Of a stretch of 27,624 nucleotides of DNA, positions 21,601 through 27,624 are shown piece by piece (position 1 is the stretch's first letter; each line of letters opens with the position of its first letter). Origin of the DNA: Saccoglossus kowalevskii (lineage: Eukaryota > Hemichordata > Enteropneusta > Harrimaniidae); assembly GCF_000003605.2 (NCBI RefSeq), contig NW_003124893.1, positions 1,017,988-1,045,611 on the forward strand. The letters run 5' to 3'. The notes under the pieces were generated by a model that did not search any database, was not told the origin of the DNA, and saw nothing but the letters and a program-made list of their open reading frames with translations. A program made the translations under genes and the position numbers.

Positions 21601-24600
21601 AAATTAGGTTTAGTAAAGTAGAGGGTATCGGGCACTTATTATAATTGTACCATACCTACCCCCTTTACTTGACCTAAGCTTTGCAAACATTTCTATGTTA
21701 AGTTACATGATATTCCACTTTTATTTAGTTGAGCTCGACTATGTACTCTAGTAGCTCCAGGTGGTTTTGTGTGCACTTCTATGTACAGAGCTAAACTCTT
21801 CAGGAATACCCTAATTGTACCTTTCAGCTCGTTACTCATCTGTATTGATTTGTCAATGTTATTATTGGGTATTGTATCTACAGTTTCACGAAAGGTATGA
21901 ATTTCAGTAAACACACTTATGCAGCTGCTCATAAGTCAAGGACACTCCTTCATGCGATAGATAGTATTTATATATAACTATATATGTATGTTTTTTTTAA
22001 ATATTATACTCGAAAAACTTTCTTAAGGATGAGTTATTTTCGTGAATTTTGCTTTTTTTGTTAATGAAGAGTTATTACTCTTGTAAAGTTATTGGGCTCA
22101 TAATTTTATTAAAATTAAAACTGAAACACATCTAAAATACTTTTTTTTTAAATAAGAAAAACTACTTGTATAACGGGATACTGTACACTTTGCTCTTGAG
22201 ATAAATAAAAGTCTGGACGCAAACAATAACATTGACTTATTGTGTAATTTGCATAATCCCTTCACGACGGAAACAGTGCACACTGAAGACGACGCGGTCA
22301 TATCAACTCCGGCTTCTAGCCCTGAGTACAGTCCTGTAGTTTGACCTTCTTCCGCTGATCCTTCGGCCCCACAGTACTGAAAAGTCACATAGACCGAGGA
22401 TTTGACACCCGCTCACAAATTTATGGCGGAGAACAGTTCTGCAGTGTTCATAATTGTAACCAGCTAAAACATCCATCGACCAATCTAGCGATCACAAATG
22501 CCTTTTTTATGGCCGAAAAATGAACCTACATTACTGGAACGTTGGCGAAAGCAAGTTTTACGCAACGAAACAACGTTTTGTTAATAAATACGTCAAGAAC
22601 AAGATGGCGGCGTATATTTTCGGTTGACGTTAGAAAATGTCGATTTGATCGACCCCAGTGGGAACTCTTATGTAATTTCGCTTCCAGTTAGGGTATTTAG
22701 AATAGTTGGACGTATCGACCTGCTTAATTTTTAACTGCAAAGCTGAATGCCTCTTAAATCGCCCGATGCATTCCTTCACAATAGTGTCGAATCCTCGGTC
22801 TATGCGACTTCTCAGGACTGTGGGGGCCGAATTATCAGCGGAAGGAGGCCAACCTACATGACTGTACTCAGGGCTACTCCGGCTCCTGATCAATCACTGC
22901 GAACAAACAGAAACGAAATCTCTAGTTCTACTACGACTGCTGCATCTTTTCGTTGTTTCGAAGATTTATCATGACACAAAAAGAAGAACCCAAGGAAAAA
23001 CTCAAAACGCAGTTCAGAAGAAGCGAACAGAAACGCATTGCCGACAGTACAATGGGGTTCACACTTCAAGTTTGAGTATTCAAACCAAGAAGGTAAAATT
23101 TCGTCAGCAAAACATGATCAATTTCCATCTTCCAAAAAGTCGGGCAGACAATTTAATATCAACCGAAAATCTGTTTTGGTTGGACGAGCAGTTGGGAGAG
23201 ATCGGCGAGGTTTGAAAAAACTAGTGTCTTATATGGGATTGCCGCCGGGCCACCCATTGACAAAGGTCCGTACAAGAACGCCGTTTCCGAAGTTGTGGTG
23301 GAAGCCGAGTGTCAGCTAGAACAAGACATAACGTCGGATGTTGTTGAGTTAATTAGCACTAGGGGTTGGCGTTTAGGCATGTCGACCTCTTTCTCCGGTT
23401 ACTAGGCAAGCGTTTGTTTTACAGACTACGCTTCGCATGTAAACATGATTTGAATATATAATGAGATGACTAACTGTACTGAAACAACTTCGCTTCTTTT
23501 TGGAGGACGAATACGGGCCCAAAACTTTATATTTTTGGATTTTAATACTGCAAGGCTACTAAGTTACTCCATGTTATGTGTTTTGTTGTAAAAATCAGTC
23601 AATCTGATGCTTCAAATGTCCAAAATTAGCGCAACGTGACAAATGTTTTGTTTTTTGGCGTTTTCAGGCAGAAGAAATCTGACGCCATAGAGGTCATTCA
23701 AGTGAGTTGTGTATCGTCAGAAATTAACCTACTTTTCATGAAATTCACACACATTGATAACGTATTGGCACAGAATAAAACCCTTGAAGCATTTTTTGAT
23801 AACTCCTCGCAATGAAAAATAAAAGGCTTTTAAATTCTATGTCTATGGGTGAAATTAACAAAAAAAATACAAAACCACTATGTTTACTTAGTAATCACGT
23901 GACTAATTCGTGGTACATGTCGCAGATCATTTTTTTCAAAAAGCCAGGAATAAGGGCTTCAAGAAAATATATAATTTGCTATGCTTCAAATTACTTTTTC
24001 TCATGAAAACAGTTTTTACTTTTTAGAGCATGATAAATCTACCGCATCCTTAATGTATATATATAGGAATAAATACTCATTTGACTTGTGTGATTTGCTT
24101 ATTGTATGTTATGATTACTGTACAACATTGCAAAGTGCTTGATCATAAAACGCATCATTTGATATATTTTTCCAAAATGATAATGTTGATGATTTTTTAC
24201 CACGATATCAGTGTAAATACATTTTAAAATGTGTCAACATTCAGACTGTGTTTTGCGTGAAAGCACATTTCATTATCAATGCAAATTTCCGGTGGAAACT
24301 TTTTACAAAATGTGTGTCTAGTGAAACCACTTTGAAAAGTGTTGTGATAATAAGCATATATTATACATGTTCCTGGTGGAAGCACTATAAAAATGTCTGT
24401 CCAGTAAAACCGCTTTTAAAGGTGTTGTAATAATAAGCATTTTTATACATGTTCCTGGTGGAAACACTTTTCAATACGTGTTTCTAATGAAAATACAAGG
24501 ATTTGCACATAATGTAATGTTTTTCAATAAAAGTACAAACTGCTAGTGTTTTCATTATATAATATACATTATGCAAATTATATTTTAAGTGTTTTTAAAG

Positions 24601-27429
24601 TGGAGCAAGGTTATAAATATTTTAAATATTTTATCACGAAACAGTAACTCATTAAGTATTTTTTTCTAAAATCGAAAATGTGTTATATACTCAGTTTCGA
24701 AATTATGAAAATATTCTAAACCAAAAATGCAGATGGAAGCCAATGCAAATAGGGATACATTGTTAAATAATGATATTTTCCTGTAGATGTTTTGCAACCT
24801 TTGTACAATCTGATGGTGAATCCACAGTTTATGTTGGTTACAGTGGTATTTGCAATTGACTTAGGTATAGGCGTCGGCTTGGCGGCTTTTACACCTAAAT
24901 TCATCCAAGAAGAATTCTACATGACACCATTGGTTGCAAATCTGACTACAGGTAAGTACAAATATTGACTTTTTTTTACAATTAATTTTATATTGTTTTG
25001 TTGTTGACCGAATCTCTGGACATTGCAAAATCATGTCATATAAATGATTCCAATCAAATTATAAACTCGTTAATGTCAATCAAACCGTTATGGTTTGGCC
25101 AGAAATGAGCAAAATGGTGAAAATTTCTTGCTATTAATTCATTTGGAAATACCATGGAATTGTTCCCTATTTGGAATTCGCATTTCCTAATATGGTATGA
25201 TGCAGATACCCCATGCAATACCGATAAATTATGGTATTCTGTAACTTATGGTGATGTGGATATAAAATAATATTAACAACACTTTTTTTTCAATATTACA
25301 ACATGCATCTTTGGTTTGAGACAAGCCTAATAGCCACAACTAGCACGATTGTGCTAGAAACAGGAGTTACAACAATCCTCCACTACCATATATAATATTT
25401 CCTTCATCAATTTGACCATGTCGACTGGTGTTGTTGTGTGAAAAACTGCTTTTGATATGTTAAGCTCGAACTTTATTACCCGCTAGTACATGCAATAAGT
25501 GCTCTTTCATAAAAAAATATGTCATTTAAGTCTTAACAATATTTCTCCTCTGTCTAGGAATAGGATTCGGGATACCATACGGCATTGGAGCATGTTTAGG
25601 TGGTTATATTATTAAATGGTTCAAAATAATAAAAGAAGATGCGTTGACAAAGTTTATGATGATTGCAATAGGTGTATCCGGCATATTAAGTTTGTCATTT
25701 TTGTTTGGTTGCAGTGCTGTAACAAACAACAAAGGGTATGCTTATCGAATTGATATTAAGTAAGTTGTACATCTGCCATATGTCACCACTAGATGATATA
25801 CGAGGCTGACACAACTTCCAACACACACATTTAATAAATGCATGTATTCCAATATTTTGTCATCGTTTACTTTCAGAATAGACGATCAAAGCTGGACTTT
25901 GGCCTGCATAGCGAGTTGCCATTGTCAATCTGACCTGTATCAGCCTGTGTGTGGTTCTGATGATGTGACTTATAAATCGCCTTGTCATGCGGGTTGTACA
26001 CAATATGACAATATGGTAAGAAGAATTATTGTTTAACAAAGAATTGAGTGCGAGTCTTACATGAAGATCAGCAAGACATACAATTCCAGAAAATTATATA
26101 TTCAGTATACAATTCGTTTGTTTTTATTGAATGTTTGATGCATTCAATCTAACATTGATATGAATAACGATGTAAGGAGGAGGTGACTATTTTTAACCCC
26201 TGACATGACCCATAAGCTGAGACATCAAGTTGTGTGTGAATATTATTGTTTTTCTTTTATTTCAAATGTGTATAACATGTACTAGTTATTTTTGTATAGC
26301 CAATATATTGCGTATGCTGATCACTTGCGGATAACATAAGCCCCAGAAGAAAAAACAAAATGCAAGAATATGTATTGTGTTTATTCTGTCGCAAGTTAAA
26401 TATCAACATGTGTGCTGAAGGTGAACAATATAAATCTAGAGGTATAATCTTGTATGTTGTAGAAGAAACATATTGTAGGATATGAACAGTATTATTTGCA
26501 ATTGACAATGTGGAACTAAACGTTTAACGATCAAATGCGTGCTTTATATGGACAATTACGTTATTATACATATTCGTATTAGTGAAATAACAGAAGACAG
26601 TGACATTAATTAGCATTTCAGCGAGGTATATTGTCACGATATCGCGAATCACGCAATCTCCATAAAAATTGTAACGCAGATTTTGGGAACATATTATGTT
26701 TGTAATTAGAAATAATATGTTAAACTTAAAAATAATTAATTTATATTTGTAATAAGAACATGGAATGGCCAAATTTATATTAAATTATAACCCACTTATT
26801 ATGATCTCACCACCATCGCCCACAATATATACCCTATGTCTTGTTTAGTAAAGGGAATATGGCATATGTCGCTGTAACACACAAAACGAACCGTACAGAT
26901 AATACAAATTTATTTTGATTTACAGACATTCGCTGAATGTCGCTGCATACAATCGAACAAATCTACGGTAAATGGAACGTCCCTGGCACCAACGGCAATA
27001 GGGGGCGCGTGTCAACACAGTATGTCGTGTTCGTACTTTATTCCATATGTTATTATGACGATTCTATATACTTTATCTTCCACGATTCGGAATGTACCAA
27101 CTGTTCTCCTCACTATCAGGTAATATTAAAGAATGAGAAATTTACTTTACTAGGTTGCAAACAACGTATAGGAAAGACGTTGTGTACTACATCGTCAAAA
27201 AGTTGCATCAAAAGTGTCGGTGAATGAAATGGCATGATATACGTGATAATAACCTGACACAGAATTCTATATAATATATTGACGTCATAATATATATTCA
27301 CTGATTTTGCTTTGTAGTTTTATAAGTTTTTCAATTCTAGATGCTGGATTGTTATTGATTTCAGATCTGTAAATAAAGAAGATAAGACCTTTGCATTAGC
27401 TATGCAATTTATTTTAGCACGATTTGTTG
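14942..27429 (+). CDS. SLCO-like: OATP/SLCO-family organic anion transporter, copy 2 (3' end outside window)
   Basis: Joins: 14942-15641, 20321-20653, 24787-24951, 25558-25759, 25877-26015, 26926-27119, 27365-27429. The total is 1798 bases, about 599 residues, all in frame with matching phases and GT..AG borders. The terminal exon, by comparison with 8344-8597, lies past the right edge. The N-terminal cytosolic tail of about 58 residues is acidic (NDDEEYDE) and ends in a basic stretch before TM1. ATG 14942 is the first in-frame start seen in the exon and lies just after the repeated upstream block. Motifs: HRPRW, GAWWLG and a Kazal-like loop with the full cysteine set. Protein differences from copy 1 are scattered substitutions and single-codon indels, and no disabling change was seen. 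It is predicted to move large organic anions across the plasma membrane; the substrate is unknown. Confidence 0.93.
15979..16281 (+). pseudogene. Degenerate coding-like block with weak GATA-finger resemblance
   Basis: The frame at 16002-16075 reads CLHRGHIDENRMICGDCKYY then YKKHGTR. That recalls the second knuckle of GATA-type zinc fingers (LCNACGLYYKLHG). A CITCGTARST stretch lies upstream at 15937-15966, but it is in another frame and too far away (about 31 codons instead of 17-18), with stops between. The block is shared with copy 1 (1407-1660). Treat it as an old fossil or a chance likeness. Confidence 0.3.
16811..17271. mobile_element. 441-bp MITE with terminal inverted repeats and target duplication
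   Basis: The left terminus CCTGGGGGTCACTCTATAC (16821-16839) and the reverse complement of the right terminus (17242-17260) match at 17 of 19 positions. A further CCATGTGCG pair (16852-16860 and 17221-17229) extends the inverted repeats. The element is flanked by a direct repeat GTCACTACCC (16811-16820 and 17262-17271). Ambiguity at the G/C runs allows an 8-10 base target duplication, so a hAT-type origin is possible but not shown. The interior is much more GC-rich than its surroundings and holds only short frames with no transposase motif. I saw no corresponding element in copy 1 intron 1. Confidence 0.85.
17428..17580 (+). other. Unassigned 50-codon open frame in intron 1
   Basis: The frame begins MKQGKKMNRKKFGEERYDDL and ends with TAA at 17578-17580. 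It is basic then acidic, with no membrane segment and no recognised family. It lies inside an intron of copy 2. It could be part of a transposon or chance. There is no support for expression. Confidence 0.15.
17940..18590. repeat. Degenerate tandem repeat with GTCCGT-rich head
   Basis: A GTGTCCGTGCGTCCGTG run near 17998 is followed by diverged units. TTCAAAAT..CCGACTGGCGG then CCATTTTGTTTTAATGAAT occurs at 18261 and 18420, a period of 159, and a shortened copy (TTCAAAATGGCTGATTTTG) lies at 18553. Each unit also carries a CAAACTTGGTA.ATAC motif (18198 and 18361). The organisation resembles the field at 8660-9410. Confidence 0.7.
19452..19666. mobile_element. 215-bp MITE with TATACTGTAA ends
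   Basis: The ends are inverted: TATACTGTAA (19452-19461) against TTACAGTATA (19657-19666). Just inside, TTTTCACTGGGTTTAAA and the reverse complement of TTAAAACCCAGTGAATAA pair as well. Internal copies of TTCASTG.GTTTTAA recur at about 19522 and 19580. The ends read through a TATA palindrome, so a TA or TATA target site is likely. No coding capacity. I saw no counterpart in copy 1. Confidence 0.8.
20321..20653 (+). CDS. SLCO-like: Copy 2 exon 2: TM5, TM6 and OATP signature
   Basis: Same structure as copy 1 exon 2: phase 1 in, phase 1 out at g|GTGAGT. Signature region PSWLGAWWLG lacks the usual D-x-R, as in copy 1. One extra lysine occurs in the basic loop (NKNNKKERREKK). Confidence 0.95.
22300..22405. 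repeat. Left arm of a long inverted repeat
   Basis: The reverse complement of this stretch matches 22783-22885 at about 80% by eye. Shared landmarks are AATCCTCGGTCTATG, ACTGTGGGG.CCGAA, ATCAGCGGAAG and GACTGTACTCAGGGCTA. Arms are about 100 bases and separated by about 375. They lie inside the copy 2 intron 2 insertion next to a transposase fossil. Confidence 0.8.
22747..23405 (+). pseudogene. Mutator/Kolobok-like transposase fragment (broken)
   Basis: Frame 1 is open from 22747 apart from one stop at 22972-22974. From about 23060 it reads HFKFEYSN, then PSSKKSGRQFNINRKSVLVG, RAVGRDRRGLKKL and YMGLPPG. At about 23255 the reading shifts, and the next frame continues GPYKNAVSEVVVEAECQLEQ up to TAG at 23403. 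In the metazoan Mutator-like transposase domain I know a layout of this kind: F.TSKK....FE.NRR.V.A.R..G.G..G..KFC..M.LP followed by K..Y...V..V..EA...S. The assignment rests on that pattern, recalled and not searched. Zinc-binding cysteines expected upstream are missing, and the catalytic part is absent. Confidence 0.55.
22783..22885. repeat. Right arm of a long inverted repeat
   Basis: This is the partner of 22300-22405. It lies within an open frame (22747-22974) that is in the same frame as the transposase-like stretch at 23038, with a single stop between them. The repeat may therefore include the start of the transposon coding region or a subterminal repeat. Confidence 0.75.
24289..24495. 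repeat. 82-83 bp tandem repeat, 2.5 units
   Basis: Units start with CCKGGTGGAARC at 24289, 24372 and 24454. Each full unit ends with GTTGT.ATAATAAGCAT and ATACATGTT. The third unit stops after about 40 bases. It lies at the right end of the DNA that is extra in copy 2 intron 2. Confidence 0.85.
24787..24951 (+). CDS. SLCO-like: Copy 2 exon 3: TM7
   Basis: 165 bases, phase 1 to phase 1, acceptor TTTTCCTGTAG and donor g|GTAAGT. It encodes VLQPLYNLMVNPQFM, TM7 and TPKFIQEEFYMT, ending with an NLT sequon. In TM7 the copies differ (GVGLAAFTP here, GIALGAFTP in copy 1). Confidence 0.95.
24952..25557 (+). other. Copy 2 intron 3 with insertion
   Basis: Both ends align with copy 1 intron 3. About 25300-25530 is extra and contains the hairpin CTAGCAC-GATT-GTGCTAG (25340-25357). 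No coding or recognised mobile element could be identified in the insert. Confidence 0.75.
25558..25759 (+). CDS. SLCO-like: Copy 2 exon 4: TM8-TM9
   Basis: 202 bases, entering in phase 1 and leaving in phase 2 at attaa|GTAAGT. It encodes GIGFGIPYGIGACLGGYIIK, TM9 and a tail NNKGYAYRIDIK that starts the large extracellular loop. This is the intact version of the exon end that is damaged in copy 1. Confidence 0.94.
25877..26015 (+). CDS. SLCO-like: Copy 2 exon 5: first part of Kazal-like domain
   Basis: Enters in phase 2 after TTTACTTTCAG and leaves in phase 0 at ATG|GTAAGA. Encodes IDDQSWTLACIASCHCQ, PVCGSDDVTY and SPCHAGCTQYDNM. All the cysteines match copy 1. Confidence 0.95.
26016..26925 (+). 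other. Copy 2 intron 5
   Basis: This 910-base intron aligns with copy 1 intron 5 over much of its length. It has extra AT-rich sequence near 26620-26850. Nothing gene-like was seen; the open frames are not conserved between copies. Confidence 0.8.
26926..27119 (+). CDS. SLCO-like: Copy 2 exon 6: end of Kazal-like domain and TM10
   Basis: 194 bases, phase 0 in and phase 2 out at ag|GTAATA. Encodes TFAECRCIQSNKSTVNGTS (sequons NKS and NGT), GACQHSMSCSYF, TM10 and IRNVPTVLLTIR. The stretch between NGT and GAC (SLAPTAIG against FQIPMATE in copy 1) is the most diverged part of the two proteins. Confidence 0.95.
27365..27429 (+). CDS. SLCO-like: Copy 2 exon 7: lead-in to TM11
   Basis: 65 bases, phase 2 in and phase 1 out at g|GTAAGT. 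Encodes RSVNKEDKTFALAMQFILAR, with one substitution in that stretch against copy 1. The next exon should begin roughly 50 bases past the window edge if intron 7 has the copy 1 length of 250 bases. Confidence 0.94.
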
Positions 27430-27624
27430 GTAAGTATCATAACTTCTCTTCACTTTCTGCGCAGAATCACGAACTTCCTTTGTATCTGATTAGTTGAATA
27501 GGGGAAATGTTATCGTTTGTATTGCTTACTGTAAAATGTTAGTGACTCGTGTTATGTCAGATGCAGGGGTTATCGGACAGTGTTGTATTTTGTGGTTGGT
27601 GTTTGGTAAATTGTGCAAGTTAAA

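Larger units (their letters stand above)
20654..24786 (+). other. Copy 2 intron 2, expanded fourfold
   Basis: This intron is 4.1 kb against 1.0 kb in copy 1. The parts at 20654-20960 and 21495-21740 align with copy 1 intron 2. Two stretches are extra. The first is about 21010-21470, with a short minus-strand frame (20998-21201) of unknown identity. The second is about 21745-24545, holding inverted repeats, a transposase fossil and an 83-bp tandem repeat. No host gene was seen. Confidence 0.8.

Noticed and set aside
21693..21975. SHEGVSLTYEQLHK on the minus strand, reminiscent of AMP-binding enzymes
   Set aside because: A single short stretch ending in a stop, with no following ATP-binding motif. 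Treated as chance.
25310..25395. tRNA-derived SINE around the CTAGCAC hairpin
   Set aside because: I could not find convincing A and B box promoters or a cloverleaf, so only the hairpin is reported.
27280..27287. TGACGTCA, a perfect CRE-type site in copy 2 intron 6
   Set aside because: Copy 1 has one mismatch (7938-7945). A single 8-mer deep in an intron is not enough to call a regulatory site.

Overview
The window is animal nuclear DNA. It is AT-rich, and its genes have small phase-matched exons separated by introns with GT..AG borders. The intergenic and intronic sequence is full of decayed DNA transposons, MITEs and degenerate tandem repeats. Both genes encode organic anion transporting polypeptides (OATP/SLCO family, a 12-helix major facilitator family with an extracellular Kazal-like domain). 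Together with the P-element-like and Mutator/Kolobok-like transposase fossils, this suggests an invertebrate metazoan, perhaps a marine deuterostome. The species cannot be fixed from the sequence alone.

Layout, all genes on the + strand. Gene copy 1 (1-8597) is entered partway through its first coding exon and runs through eight coding exons to its stop codon. The intergenic spacer (8598-14941) holds a tandem-repeat field (about 8660-9410), a microsatellite, a minus-strand P-element-like transposase fossil (about 12440-12960), an imperfect inverted repeat (14151-14225) and a directly repeated block just upstream of the next start codon. Gene copy 2 (14942-27429, continuing past the window) has seven coding exons here. 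The eighth, present in copy 1, lies beyond the right edge.

The two genes are a tandem duplicate pair. Exon order, exon phases and most exon lengths match, the proteins are nearly identical, and stretches of the introns can still be aligned. Since the duplication, copy 2 has gained most of the foreign DNA: a MITE with inverted repeats and a target duplication in intron 1, a second MITE in intron 1, about 2.8 kb in intron 2 carrying a Mutator/Kolobok-like transposase fossil, and an insertion in intron 3. Copy 1 has suffered an insertion/replacement at the end of exon 4 that removed the splice donor used by copy 2. An upstream GT in the same phase could rescue the reading frame at a cost of eight codons.

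Both proteins would sit in the plasma membrane and carry large amphipathic anions. The substrates cannot be read from sequence. I found no RNA genes, CRISPR arrays or prokaryotic features.
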